Shown piece after piece: positions 25,982 through 34,928 of a DNA stretch of 49,615 nt; positions within the stretch are counted from its first letter, which is position 1; every line of letters begins with the position of its first letter. The notes beneath the pieces were generated by a model. That model saw only the letters and a program-made list of their open reading frames with translations. It was not told the origin of the DNA and ran no database searches. The position numbers and the translations under genes were made by a program. Source of the DNA: Pseudomonas frederiksbergensis (GTDB taxonomy: Bacteria; Pseudomonadota; Gammaproteobacteria; Pseudomonadales; Pseudomonadaceae); assembly GCF_017114915.1 (NCBI RefSeq), contig NZ_JAAUOE010000037.1, forward strand, positions 4,827-54,441, in the 5' to 3' direction.

Positions 25982-27040
25982 TCAGTCCGCGATCTTGGTG
26001 AGGGAGGATGGTGCTAGGCGCCGCGCGCCGGCTACACCAACAGCGACCAGGGCACCATCGGCTGTGTTAGTAGCGGCGGTCAAAGGAAGTCCTTCGGATA
26101 CCGCGATTGATTGGAAGCGCAGGTCTGTAAGTCCGCTTCTCAAGAGGATGCCGGCCTGATTGACCAACAGCAGGTTTTGCCCCGCGATGCGAATTGCATT
26201 GAGGGAGGCTGGAATAGGGTTGTCGACAGGCTGGAAGCTCATGCCGCCGTCATCTGAGGAGAAAAGCTTACCCCTCAGACCGCCGACCAGGATCCGCTTG
26301 TTTGGAAGTATCGCAGCGGCAAAATAACTACCTTCATAGGGCCCTTGCAGGGCTTCGAAATTGACGCCGCTATCGATGGAACGCAGCAGCAAACCTTGTT
26401 CCCCAGCAATGATTATTTCATCGCCATTACGAGCCAGCGAATAAAGATGCAAGCCTCGTGGATTTGGAAGATTGCTCATCCAGGACTGCCAGGTTTTGCC
26501 TCCATCCTTGGTAATTAGAGCAAGGCCGTATGCCCCAAGGACAACACCATGCGTTGCATCAACAAAGTTCACTACCAGTAGAGGTTTGTCCGCACCGTCG
26601 GCTGACAATCTTTGCGCTGAAGCGATCCGCTTTGCATCCCCCGAGCTTTCCGCGGCATGCAACTCAATGGCAGCCGCTTGCTTTCCGTTTAGCTGTAGTT
26701 GCCAGCTTTCACCGCCATCGCCGCTATACAGCACGACACCGGAGTGCCCTACTGCCCAGCCATTCCTAGCGTCGACGAATTGCACGCTGGTCAACGTGGT
26801 GCTGACGGGACTGGCAGATTGTCGCCAATGCTGGCCATCATCATCTGACAGCAGCACAACTCCGCGCTCGCCAACTGCAACCAGCCGCGAACCGGCTTGA
26901 TTAATGTCCAGGAGCACCGCATGGAGTGCTTGAGATCCCAGCACGGCCTTTTGGGAAAGGACATCTACCGTATCTGCTGCCCAAACTGGCAGCCAGGCGC
27001 AGCTTACTGCCATTAGCAAACTGGAGATTATCTTCTTCAT
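25982..27040 (-). CDS. YCF48-like beta-propeller protein, exported
   Basis: The 352-residue protein has a signal peptide (MKKIISSLLMAVSCAWLPVWA, cleavage likely before ADT). The mature part consists of repeats with the pattern G...h..S.DGG..W, for example LSDDDGQHWRQS, YSGDGGESWQLQ and ITKDGGKTWQSW, typical of photosystem-II-stability/YCF48-like propellers. Such proteins outside phototrophs are commonly linked to MMPL transporters and DUF1302/DUF1329 proteins, suggesting a periplasmic assembly or shuttle factor. ATG 27040 has AAAGG upstream; a TTG 9 nt earlier is in frame but less likely. It is preceded in the operon by DUF1329 with a hairpin between them. Confidence 0.85.
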   Translation of the reverse strand: MKKIISSLLMAVSCAWLPVWAADTVDVLSQKAVLGSQALHAVLLDINQAGSRLVAVGERGVVLLSDDDGQHWRQSASPVSTTLTSVQFVDARNGWAVGHSGVVLYSGDGGESWQLQLNGKQAAAIELHAAESSGDAKRIASAQRLSADGADKPLLVVNFVDATHGVVLGAYGLALITKDGGKTWQSWMSNLPNPRGLHLYSLARNGDEIIIAGEQGLLLRSIDSGVNFEALQGPYEGSYFAAAILPNKRILVGGLRGKLFSSDDGGMSFQPVDNPIPASLNAIRIAGQNLLLVNQAGILLRSGLTDLRFQSIAVSEGLPLTAATNTADGALVAVGVAGARRLAPSSLTKIAD

Positions 27041-27073
27041 CGCACACAACCTTTTCTGTTCTTATTTGAAGCA

Positions 27074-27093
27074 GGCGGGGCTTACGCCCCGCC
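27074..27093 (-). other. intercistronic hairpin
   Basis: GGCGGGGC-TTAC-GCCCCGCC forms a perfect 8-bp stem between the DUF1329 and YCF48-like genes. There is no T-run, so it more likely stabilises or divides the mRNA than terminates it. Confidence 0.6.
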
Positions 27094-27097
27094 AAGA

Positions 27098-28465
27098 TCA
27101 CCGGACGCCTTCGCCAGCCATCGCGTCGGCGGTGAAAACCGACTCCTTATAGGGTGGGACGATGCGGTATTGCTCGCTCTTCCCCGCAAAAACGTCACCG
27201 ACAAACCATGCACCGGAGAGCAGGTCGTAAAACCCGGTAGTGACTGATGCGGTGCCTGGGAGGTCAGGCAGAGCAACTGGCGAAGTCCACAACACTTTTG
27301 CGAGCTGCCCCCTGGCGTCGTAGCGATCACCCAAAACCGCAGTCCAAGTATCCTCGTCGAGGTAATAGGTGCTCTTTGGCATAACGTGCCGTGCTCCGTT
27401 CTTCAGGGTGGCCTCAACTACCCAAACACGGTGCAGTTCCCAACGCACGGCGTCGGATTTCATGTGGTGCTCATCGAAAAGTGCTTCGGGACTGGAGGCG
27501 GTGAATACCCGGTTCGAGTTGTATGGGATATACATTTCTTTCTTGCCAACCAGCTTCCAGTCGAAGCGGTCAATTCGGCCGTCGTACACAGTCAGTTCGT
27601 CGAAACTCATCACCCCAGCGGTCGCAGGGGTAGGGGTGTCGCAGCAGGCGTTAGGAAGACGGCGCACTCGACGCTGGCCAGGCAAGTAAGTCCAGCCTGA
27701 GGAGTTTTCGGCGTTGATATTCTGTAGACCTGTAATTGCCTCTCCGGCGCGCAGTGGAGGGCCGTCGTTTGTCATCCGGATTGCCCAGTACACACCTTTG
27801 CTACTGCTGAAGTCGGGAAGGTACCAAGGCATTTGCTGGTCTGCCCGGGAGTCGTTAGTCAGTACATGCTTTCCATCTGCAGTGGTGAGGTACTGAGTGA
27901 AATTGGTGTGCCACGAAGCTCCGCGCCACCGCAGGAGATGGTTCCAGATGGCTTCTTCACCATTCTGGGGAATCGGGAACGGAATACCGCCGGCAGCGCC
28001 TTCTGGCATGGCCCCAGCCGTGCCATTCACCAGCTTACCGCCGGTGGCATTCGCGAAAGTTGCATCGTAAACCGACTGTGGGGCAGCGGCACTTCGGTGG
28101 GTGGGGTACACCACGACTTTGTAGCTGTCCGGGTACTTTTTCAGCATGGCCTGGATGCCGGGCGACAACTTATCTGCGTGCTGAGCCATATTCTGGGCCG
28201 TAATGGTCAGCTGTGCCTGGTCGGCCGCGAATGGATCGCTGCGTTTACCGCCATCCTTGAATGAGGGATCGGCTTTAGTGAGGCCGCCTTTCCACTCGGG
28301 AATGCTACCGTCGGCATTTCCTGCGCGTTCCGCGCCGAACGGAGTTAGCGTCGACTTCAATTTTGCCGCTTCATCGGCGGAGACTGCAGCCATTACCCCG
28401 TGTGCAAAAAACAGCGAGGCACTCAAGGTAGTAAGCAGGGATACAAATTTCTTATTGTTTATCAT
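27098..28465 (-). CDS. DUF1329 periplasmic/outer-membrane-associated protein
   Basis: The 455-residue protein carries a signal peptide (cleavage likely after GVMA). The mature start VSADEAAKLKSTLTPFGAERAGNADGSIPEW is the DUF1329 hallmark, and later AAWTHN-like and tyrosine-rich segments follow (for example LPGQRRVRRLPNACCDTP with two adjacent cysteines). DUF1329 folds are related to lipid-binding outer-membrane factors and the gene is nearly always adjacent to DUF1302. The ATG has AGGA about 7 nt upstream. It begins 14 nt after the DUF1302 stop, in one operon. Confidence 0.88.
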   Translation of the reverse strand: MINNKKFVSLLTTLSASLFFAHGVMAAVSADEAAKLKSTLTPFGAERAGNADGSIPEWKGGLTKADPSFKDGGKRSDPFAADQAQLTITAQNMAQHADKLSPGIQAMLKKYPDSYKVVVYPTHRSAAAPQSVYDATFANATGGKLVNGTAGAMPEGAAGGIPFPIPQNGEEAIWNHLLRWRGASWHTNFTQYLTTADGKHVLTNDSRADQQMPWYLPDFSSSKGVYWAIRMTNDGPPLRAGEAITGLQNINAENSSGWTYLPGQRRVRRLPNACCDTPTPATAGVMSFDELTVYDGRIDRFDWKLVGKKEMYIPYNSNRVFTASSPEALFDEHHMKSDAVRWELHRVWVVEATLKNGARHVMPKSTYYLDEDTWTAVLGDRYDARGQLAKVLWTSPVALPDLPGTASVTTGFYDLLSGAWFVGDVFAGKSEQYRIVPPYKESVFTADAMAGEGVR

Positions 28466-28479
28466 CGAATAATCCTCAG

Positions 28480-30162
28480 TCAGAAGGTGCGGCCGACAGT
28501 GAAGGCAAGGAAGTCGCGGTCTTTAAGCGACTGTTCGAAGGTGTAGTTATTGTTGGCGTCCAGGAAGGTATTTTCTGGGCCGTAGTAATGCGTGTATGTC
28601 AGTCCCAAATTCCAAGTATTCAGGTAATTGCCTTTAAGTCCGATATTGAGGTCACCGCCATGATCAGCACCGAAACCGGAACCTAAGGCTTCGGAAGCGC
28701 CGTTTGTGTAGCTAGCTCCGATCGGAACAGACAAATCCAGACCTGGCAGGAACTGGCGATACATAGGCTCGTAAACGAGACGAAGACTGGTTGCATCGCG
28801 GTCTGCATTCGGGTCAATAGCGTCGCTATTTTTGCTGACGCTCATGACCCTGTTCCAAGCAATTTCACCGAGGAAGTTGGCTTCCGGGACGATGAAGTTT
28901 GGCTCGAGGCTGGACAGCCAGGATATGTTCGCGTGCAAAGTTTTCCCTGTCGCATACAGGGGGGCATCGTCGTTGTTGATCGACTCGCCTGGGGCAAGGG
29001 CGTGTTGATTGGTTGATGCCAGAGGCTGGTTCCAGCGCGTGGAGACTTCGCCAGCAATGTTATAGTTGCCAACAGTGGTCGAGAAGCTTGCGCCCAGAGA
29101 CTCAATACCTTCCGGATAGACCCAGTAGTACTCGCCGGCTTTACCCGACTGAGGGTTCAGATTAGCGAAATCCGGACGGACGTTTAGCTGAGGGTTCTTA
29201 TCATGGAAGCGGATGGCATAGAGGCCCCAGTCCACCGATTCGGTACGCCAGCGAAGTTGAACGCCGCCTTGTCCGGAGTCTTTCGCCTCTTTGTCGTTGC
29301 CGTGATAGAGAGCCAGCGGTTGGGCACCCGGAAACAGCGGTGCGCCAATGAACAGACGTTCGTTGCCGTCTCCGAAAGTGTCAATGGTTGAGAAGTAGCT
29401 GCCGGCGGCCGGCAGGCGGTTAGCTTCCCACTCGAATTGGTAATACGCGCCGATGGATACATCCGGCGTCAGTTGGAGCTGGCCCGAGATCTGTTGGACT
29501 GGACGGATCAGTTCCTTGAACTGGGTATTGGGTACCGACAAGGCCTTGACTACATCGATGGGCGCCATGCCACCGGCGATACCATTCATCCCGTAGAAGA
29601 GACTTTCACCCCACTGCATTGCGTACTGACCAACACGACCTGAGGCTTGCATGTCCCCGATATCGGTTTTGCCGAAAAGAAATGCATCCAGCAGTTCACC
29701 CTTACTGCCATGCAGAGTGCGGGTATCATCGGTGAACTCGTCATAACTTACGGAGTAGCTGTTAGCACGGGTTGGATCGTTATTGTCCGTTCCGCGATTG
29801 TAGACGTCGTCGTACCATGCGGCACCGCTCAGGCGAGCTCCGACGTTTTTGTACGAGATGTCCATTTCCGAGAGCAAATCCAGACGATTGGATATAAGCC
29901 CCTTATCGAAGTTACGATCACCGTCATCCAGATTGAGCGCTGTTTGGCCTTTGATCAACTTGTCACTCTGACCTGTTGTGCGCCACGCCGCGCTGTATTT
30001 CAGGGTGTTATCCCAGCGCGCTCGAAGATCGGGACTCCCCGTATCGAATTCGAATGCGTGAGCATCAGGTAATCCTGCGGTGATCGCTAACATAGTAATA
30101 GCGAATGCAAGAGGTTTGAGTGGTGGAAACGGTCGAGTGGGTGCGCGCTTGCGAGAAAGCAT
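28480..30162 (-). CDS. DUF1302 outer-membrane beta-barrel protein
   Basis: The 560-residue protein has a long signal peptide ending AHA, then FEFDTGSPDLRARWDNTLKYSAAWR, the usual DUF1302 beginning. Alternating hydrophobic strands and the terminal phenylalanine (VGRTF) mark a beta-barrel. DUF1302 proteins are candidate porins for steroids, terpenoids and other hydrophobic substrates. It is the first gene of the four-gene minus-strand set DUF1302-DUF1329-YCF48-MMPL. The 225-bp gap to the EthD gene upstream includes an 8-bp hairpin at 30212-30235 and is long enough for a separate promoter. Confidence 0.88.
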   Translation of the reverse strand: MLSRKRAPTRPFPPLKPLAFAITMLAITAGLPDAHAFEFDTGSPDLRARWDNTLKYSAAWRTTGQSDKLIKGQTALNLDDGDRNFDKGLISNRLDLLSEMDISYKNVGARLSGAAWYDDVYNRGTDNNDPTRANSYSVSYDEFTDDTRTLHGSKGELLDAFLFGKTDIGDMQASGRVGQYAMQWGESLFYGMNGIAGGMAPIDVVKALSVPNTQFKELIRPVQQISGQLQLTPDVSIGAYYQFEWEANRLPAAGSYFSTIDTFGDGNERLFIGAPLFPGAQPLALYHGNDKEAKDSGQGGVQLRWRTESVDWGLYAIRFHDKNPQLNVRPDFANLNPQSGKAGEYYWVYPEGIESLGASFSTTVGNYNIAGEVSTRWNQPLASTNQHALAPGESINNDDAPLYATGKTLHANISWLSSLEPNFIVPEANFLGEIAWNRVMSVSKNSDAIDPNADRDATSLRLVYEPMYRQFLPGLDLSVPIGASYTNGASEALGSGFGADHGGDLNIGLKGNYLNTWNLGLTYTHYYGPENTFLDANNNYTFEQSLKDRDFLAFTVGRTF

Positions 30163-30211
30163 TTAAGTCACCTCATTATTGTTTTTTTAGGTCAGTGTTG
30201 GTTTGCGAACG

Positions 30212-30235
30212 GGTGCGCCAAAGGCTCGGCGCACC
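30212..30235. other. hairpin in the DUF1302 leader
   Basis: GGTGCGCC and GGCGCACC pair across an 8-nt loop between the EthD stop and the DUF1302 start. Lack of a T-run argues against a simple terminator. Confidence 0.4.
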
Positions 30236-30387
30236 GCCGCGGTATCAAACAGGGCGTGCGGTGACCTCCAACATTTGCTTAACCAGCACAATGCGGTCGA
30301 AGTCACGGACTTGTTGCATCTATTTTTACCAGCGAAGAGGGACTTCTCGCTAAATAACTTTCATTAATGGTTCAGGCGCGTAATGAG

Positions 30388-31281
30388 CTATTGCTGAAAG
30401 TCGTCGTATATAGGCTTTTCTTCAGCGATAACTGAAAACGAATTAATTCGATCCACGAACTGTAATCCGAATTCTAAAATATTCTCTGTCGCAGAGTATT
30501 CTCGCTGGAATTTTACTAAAGCCTCGTAGCTCTGGAACCAAGTTTCGACGACACCATCGTAGTCCGACGCGACTCCAAAAGGGTTGCTGCCCGTAGGCAA
30601 CGCACCATTCCACACATGAGCTGTGACATTTTTTTCATAAGCTTGGCTGGCGACGAGTGCTTTTTCGTAATTTTGTAATCCTGATGAGAACTCTTCCGGA
30701 GATATCCCCTGTTTGCGTTTTACAAAGTCGAACGTTTTGACCTTCGCTGGTTCGTTGGTAACTGCAATCAATGCATTAAGGTGTTTGTGCCCTTCATGAG
30801 TTGCTAGAATGATAAGCTTGCTCAAATCGTTGAAACGCGCTTCGTCAGGACGAACTACGTCCGCATAGCTGGGTGCAGACATTAGATTCCAAAACATTTC
30901 ATTACTATCAAACCACAGTTCGATTACTGAATCACGTGTCTCGAGGTGCGGATAAACGGTATTGTTTGGGGCGAGATCTTCTTTTAAGCGAGTGTGATTC
31001 TGAACGTACTTACGGACATATTGTTTGATTCCAGGAATACTTTGCACCAGGGGAGCATGGACGTTAGAGAGGTGGTTGAAAAACTGTGCCCGGGACATAG
31101 ATGGGTGCTTGGTCGAAGACAAGATGACCTTGAGTGGTCTCGAACTAGCTACGTGTCCGTTATTTTCAGAATCAGTGCTCATTGCCGTAGGCAAAGCTGT
31201 CTCTTTGGCAGAGCTTTCCATATGACGCTGCTGATTTTGGGTAGGCGTTTCGAAGAGCAAATCGGATTTTGTAGTTTTCAC
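30388..31281 (-). CDS. protein with two EthD (dimeric alpha-beta barrel) domains
   Basis: The 297-residue protein has a disordered N-terminus of about 50 residues and then two ferredoxin-like EthD domains. The first begins LKVILSSTKHPSMSRAQFF with the HL...HAPLV motif, and the second begins KTFDFVKRKQGISPEEF. EthD folds occur in ether-degradation clusters and in small ring-modifying or heme-associated enzymes; a tandem within one chain suggests an intramolecular dimer. There is no signal peptide, so it is cytosolic, unlike its envelope neighbours. It may act on the compound imported by the downstream system. The exact start is uncertain, as several Met codons lie in the first 40 residues. Confidence 0.78.
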   Translation of the reverse strand: MKTTKSDLLFETPTQNQQRHMESSAKETALPTAMSTDSENNGHVASSRPLKVILSSTKHPSMSRAQFFNHLSNVHAPLVQSIPGIKQYVRKYVQNHTRLKEDLAPNNTVYPHLETRDSVIELWFDSNEMFWNLMSAPSYADVVRPDEARFNDLSKLIILATHEGHKHLNALIAVTNEPAKVKTFDFVKRKQGISPEEFSSGLQNYEKALVASQAYEKNVTAHVWNGALPTGSNPFGVASDYDGVVETWFQSYEALVKFQREYSATENILEFGLQFVDRINSFSVIAEEKPIYDDFQQ

Positions 31282-31388
31282 GATATCTTCCTATTGTCAG
31301 TTTCTACATGATAATAGTTGAGCCTGAGATATGTTTTTGTCTAAAAGTGCGGTGATATTTGCCTGTTCTTTATCCAAAACACCTAGAG

Positions 31389-31411
31389 GCCGCGTCGATC
31401 TTTGACGCGGC
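31389..31411. other. 8-bp hairpin in the region upstream of the EthD gene
   Basis: GCCGCGTC and GACGCGGC pair across a 7-nt loop. It lies in 31282-31551, which otherwise shows no gene. Confidence 0.4.
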
Positions 31412-31551
31412 TGGCCCATCGAGCGTTACGAGCTGAGTAGCATTTTTTATGGATTGGTCTGGCAGGTGTAACGGCACCTATTCCCGAAGGCACGTACGCT
31501 TCGATTGCATATCCTTCGGAATAGCGCCAGCGGCAAGCCTGTGGTGATGTA

Positions 31552-31896
31552 ATTGTGCGTTACGCGGACGACAGCGTGGTGGGTTTCAGGACAAAAGTGC
31601 AGGCTTAGCAGTTTCTGGTGCAGGAACGGTTAGCCAGGTTCGGTTCATCGCTCAATGCCTCGAAAACACGACTGATCGAGTTCGCTCGGTTTGCTGCGAG
31701 AAATCGTAGGAAGCGAGGTTTTGGTAAACCGCCTTTGACTTCCTGGGCTTCACACACCGTGTAGTACCAACAGAAACGGGGGGCTTTCAAATACTGCGAC
31801 TGACGGTCAAGAAGTGAATGTGTGCGACGCTGCTGGCCATTCGGGACGAGCTGAAACGTCGACGTCATGAGCCCATTCGGGCTCAAGGGCATCTAA
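31552..31896 (+). pseudogene. group II intron reverse transcriptase/maturase remnant
   Basis: One frame reads IVRYADDSVVGF, the catalytic YADD motif of group II intron reverse transcriptases, then LNASKTRLIEFARF-like sequence, with a TAG stop shortly after YADD. A frameshift leads into FLGFTHRV and then a stop and LRRR-like maturase sequence (IRDELKRRRHEPI). Only the C-terminal half of the RT remains and it is interrupted several times. No intact intron RNA domain was identified. Confidence 0.75.
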
Positions 31897-31919
31897 CCAC
31901 ACATTCAGGTCGATGACAT

Positions 31920-32200
31920 CGATCTTGCAATGGGAGAAGCGCAGTATGAGACGACGATCCTGCGTCAGTTTGCAGGTTTGAGCCTGGAACGAAGCCCTGA
32001 CGAATCCACCATGCTCAACTTCCGTCGCCTACAGGAAATACATGAACTGGCGGGGCGGGAACTTTGGCGTGATGAACGGTTACCTGGGCGACCGGGGTCT
32101 GTCGCTGCGCTAGGGCACCATCGTCGATGCCACGTTGACTCATGCGCCCAGTTCGACCAAGAACAAGGACGGCAAGCGCGCCCCAGAGAGGTATCTGGCT
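31920..32200 (+). mobile_element. IS5-family transposase remnant
   Basis: EAQYETTILRQFAGLSLER and PDESTMLNFRRLQEIHEL match the N-terminal part of IS5-family transposases. After a frameshift the next frame reads GVMNGYLGDRGLSLR, a stop, then GTIVDATLTHAPSSTKNKDG, the start of the DDE core. Sequence homology ends soon after. No terminal inverted repeats are visible. Confidence 0.8.
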
Positions 32201-32247
32201 GCCGGGCCACGAGCCCATTGATCCCACACTGTAAGAGGAAGGCAATA

Positions 32248-32637
32248 GTGCAACAAGACAAAGAACAAACCTGCGGGCAGCTCATCCGCAGTCTTGAGAA
32301 TCAGCGGTTCCAGGCGGTCATTGACGGCGACTTTGATCAATTTGCGGCTCTAGCGCACCCAGAGCTCGCCTACGTGCATTCGAGCGGCACAGTCGACACG
32401 CTGAGTAGTTACCTGAAAAAATGCCACAGCGGCTGGTATGTGTACAAGTCCATCGATCACCCAGTCGATGAAATCCGCGTGTATGGCGAATCCGTGCTGG
32501 TCATCGGGGAAATGAACACCGAGATGATCATCAACGGTGCGGCGCGTTCGATGCGCAACAAAAGTCTTGCCGTATGGGTGAAGCTGGACGGGCATTGGAA
32601 GTTGGCCGCCTATCAGGCCACGCCGATCAGAGCTTGA
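32248..32637 (+). CDS. NTF2-like/SnoaL-like (DUF4440) small protein
   Basis: The 129-residue protein has the cone-shaped NTF2-like fold pattern: an N-terminal helix (RSLENQRFQAVIDGDFDQFAAL), then HPELAYVHSSG and strands ending in GHWKLAAYQATPI. These proteins can be isomerases, cyclases or binding proteins; no catalytic assignment is possible. I chose GTG 32248 because AGAGGAAGG lies just upstream and the family starts here; the open frame extends upstream only through the IS5 remnant. It is near the hydroquinone genes and may handle an aromatic intermediate. Confidence 0.75.
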   Translation: MQQDKEQTCGQLIRSLENQRFQAVIDGDFDQFAALAHPELAYVHSSGTVDTLSSYLKKCHSGWYVYKSIDHPVDEIRVYGESVLVIGEMNTEMIINGAARSMRNKSLAVWVKLDGHWKLAAYQATPIRA

Positions 32638-32641
32638 TCCT

Positions 32642-32668
32642 CGGCGGCGCCCGACAGGTGTGCCGCCG
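32642..32668. terminator. weak hairpin between convergent genes
   Basis: CGGCGGC and GCCGCCG pair across a 13-nt loop between the NTF2-like stop and the LysR stop. The T-tract is very short. Confidence 0.35.
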
Positions 32669-32669
32669 T

Positions 32670-33587
32670 TCATCCACTGACTGAGCGGTTCAGTGCAGGC
32701 ATAATTTTGCCTATTTTCTCCGACATGTACTCCACTAGCACTCGCACACGCAATGGCACGTAACTGTTGCTGGGCAGTACAGCATAAATTCCAAGAGGCG
32801 AGGGCTCGAAGGCTTCCAGCACGGCCTTGAGTTCCTGGTTCAGGATGTGTGGTGCGACGATGAAATCCGGGAGCAGTGTGATACCCAAGCCTTTTACCGC
32901 TGCCTGGGCCATGGCATCGCCATTGTTCGCCTGCAGCACGAAGGTGGGGTAGAACAGCTCCGGCTTGCCATCTATGGAATACGCCCACGGGCGATTGTTC
33001 ACTTGGGGGGAATAACCCAGGCACGCATGACGGCTCAAGTCGGCCGGGTGCTCGGGTGCTCCGTGCTCAAGCAGGTAGGAGGGCGAGGCGACAGTGAGCA
33101 GACGCGCTTCACCGAGCTTGCGAACGATCATAATGGGATCGAGGTAGCTGGTGATCCGGATCGAAAGGTCGATGCCTTCTTCAGCCAGATTGACCGTCCG
33201 ATCGCTGAAGTCCAAGGCAAGACGGATGTCGGGATACTCCCGTTGAAAATCCATCAGCAGCGGTAGCAACGTACTGAGGCCGAAGCTCAATGGCAGGCTG
33301 ATTCGCAGGCGTCCACTGGGTGTGTGCCGCTCTTCCATAACCCCGGATTCTGCCTCTTCCAGCAACGACAGAATCTCCCGACATTTCTCCAGGTAAACCA
33401 GTCCCGCAGAGGTGAGCGAGACGTGTCGGGTCGTACGCACCAAGAGTTTGGCACTGAGGAATTTCTCTAAGTTGGCGATTTGGCGAGTGACCATAGAGCG
33501 TGCAATGCCGAGCTGCGAAGCAGCAGCAGAGAAGCTTCCGAGTTCGGCTACCCGGGCAAAGACATTCATGGCCTCAATGCGGTTCAT
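32670..33587 (-). CDS. LysR-type transcription regulator (1)
   Basis: The 305-residue protein has a winged HTH at residues 1-60 (MNVFARVAELGSFSAAASQLG, SMVTRQIANLE) and a LysR substrate domain from about 90. The 'ARVAELGSFSAAA' form and the short C-terminal domain place it in the CrgA-like branch. It is divergent from LysR regulator 2, with 265 bp between them, where the promoters of both must lie. Its target is probably the hydroquinone operon or its own neighbours; no effector can be inferred. Confidence 0.88.
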   Translation of the reverse strand: MNRIEAMNVFARVAELGSFSAAASQLGIARSMVTRQIANLEKFLSAKLLVRTTRHVSLTSAGLVYLEKCREILSLLEEAESGVMEERHTPSGRLRISLPLSFGLSTLLPLLMDFQREYPDIRLALDFSDRTVNLAEEGIDLSIRITSYLDPIMIVRKLGEARLLTVASPSYLLEHGAPEHPADLSRHACLGYSPQVNNRPWAYSIDGKPELFYPTFVLQANNGDAMAQAAVKGLGITLLPDFIVAPHILNQELKAVLEAFEPSPLGIYAVLPSNSYVPLRVRVLVEYMSEKIGKIMPALNRSVSG

Positions 33588-33852
33588 TGTTTACTCCGAA
33601 GTGAACAGACATTTCCGCATTGTCTACTTTTTAGCACCAATCATTGGCGGTAGAGTGGCTCCTGAATCGACAGCTGTAAAGCTCGGCTGTAGAGAGAGCC
33701 TGTACCGTGAACACGCATTACACGAAAACTGCTAACGCCTTGCAACGGACTATCGCCGTCATGATATTAGGTCTGATCGGCCTTGGCTTATACATGCATA
33801 CGGTCTCGCTGGCTTCGCTGCACTCATAAGAATAAAAGCATGGAGTTGTCCA

Positions 33853-34782
33853 ATGGATCGACTACTGAGCATTGAGGCATTTGTTCGTGTCGCTGAGACC
33901 GGCAATTTCGCCCGTGCTGCGCAGCAGCTTGGTGTGACCCGCTCCGTGGTCACGCACCGTATTCAACAGCTGGAAGCGTTCATAAAAGCTCCGCTGTTTC
34001 ACCGCAGCACACGCCATGTCCGGTTGTCCGAGATTGGTACCAATTACTACCGCGAATGTGCGGATATGGTTGCAGGGTTCAATGCCCTGACCGAGCAGAT
34101 GCGCGATCAGCGCGCCAAGCCTACCGGCAAACTTCGGGTGCAGATGCTGCCCGGTTTTGCCATTAACCATTTCGGCAAATTGCTTGCGGAGTTCACTAAG
34201 CTCTATCCCGATATCGAACTCGACGTCATCGTCAATGACCGCGTCGTAGACCCGATCGAGGAGGGGGTTGATGTCGCCTTCCAGATGTTCCCGCCCCAAT
34301 CCGAAACACTCATCGAGCGTAAGCTCTTCAGCGTACGCAGATTGTTCCTCGCCACACCTGGCTACCTTGAGCTGAACGGTGTTCCAAAGCACCCCGAAGA
34401 CCTTTTGAATCACTGTATCGCGTTGTATGAGGGTTACCCGACCCGCAACCGCTGGCACTTCCATCACAGCACGGGCGTGATCGAACTCAGCCTGCCTGGC
34501 CACATCCGTTCCAATTCCGTGCACCTGCTCAGGGATTACGCCCTAACCGGCGAGGCGCTGGTTTGCCTGCCCACGCTGGTTGCCAGCCCCGATTTGCTCA
34601 GCGAGCGCATGGTGCCCTTGCTCACGGATTACCCGCTTACGTCTTTCAACTTCTCGGCGGTGTTCCCGGCAACCCAGCGCAACGCTCTAAAGGTGCGCAC
34701 GCTCATTGATTTTTTGCTTGAGCGCATGGCGGACGAACCTTTCTGGGATAAGCCTTTGCTTGAAAAAGGCTGGATTCGCTAG
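33853..34782 (+). CDS. LysR-type transcription regulator (2), likely pathway activator
   Basis: The 309-residue protein has an N-terminal HTH (EAFVRVAETGNFARAAQQLGV, SVVTHRIQQLE) and a LysR effector-binding domain. It lies directly before the hydroquinone dioxygenase genes in the same direction, with 146 bp between. In the para-nitrophenol and 4-hydroxyacetophenone pathways a LysR protein activates this gene set. A GTT-N11-AAC palindrome at 34827-34843, the type described for PnpR, is its likely target. The two regulators here share the same HTH style but differ in the C-terminal domains. Confidence 0.88.
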   Translation: MDRLLSIEAFVRVAETGNFARAAQQLGVTRSVVTHRIQQLEAFIKAPLFHRSTRHVRLSEIGTNYYRECADMVAGFNALTEQMRDQRAKPTGKLRVQMLPGFAINHFGKLLAEFTKLYPDIELDVIVNDRVVDPIEEGVDVAFQMFPPQSETLIERKLFSVRRLFLATPGYLELNGVPKHPEDLLNHCIALYEGYPTRNRWHFHHSTGVIELSLPGHIRSNSVHLLRDYALTGEALVCLPTLVASPDLLSERMVPLLTDYPLTSFNFSAVFPATQRNALKVRTLIDFLLERMADEPFWDKPLLEKGWIR

Positions 34783-34826
34783 GACTTAGGGCCAGCCATT
34801 AGGCCTGATGCGCGCGCGTCTCGGTT

Positions 34827-34843
34827 GTTTGGATTTCGCAAAC
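34827..34843 (+). promoter_or_regulatory. candidate LysR operator GTT-N11-AAC
   Basis: GTTTG-N7-CAAAC is palindromic and fits GTT-N11-AAC, the form reported for PnpR sites in para-nitrophenol degraders. It lies 86 bp upstream of the pnpC1 ATG. A direct repeat ATGGGATT at 34860-34867 and 34881-34888, 21 bp apart, is just downstream. Confidence 0.6.
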
Positions 34844-34928
34844 ACTGAGGTCGGTGGATATGGGATTGTTGGTGATCCTTATGGGATTTACCTTTGACTC
34901 ACGAATACAACAACAAAGGTAATCCGAC

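Noticed and set aside
31930..32637. single 235-codon CDS
   Set aside because: The first half is IS5 transposase sequence read partly out of frame. The NTF2-like protein starts at GTG 32248 with its own ribosome site.
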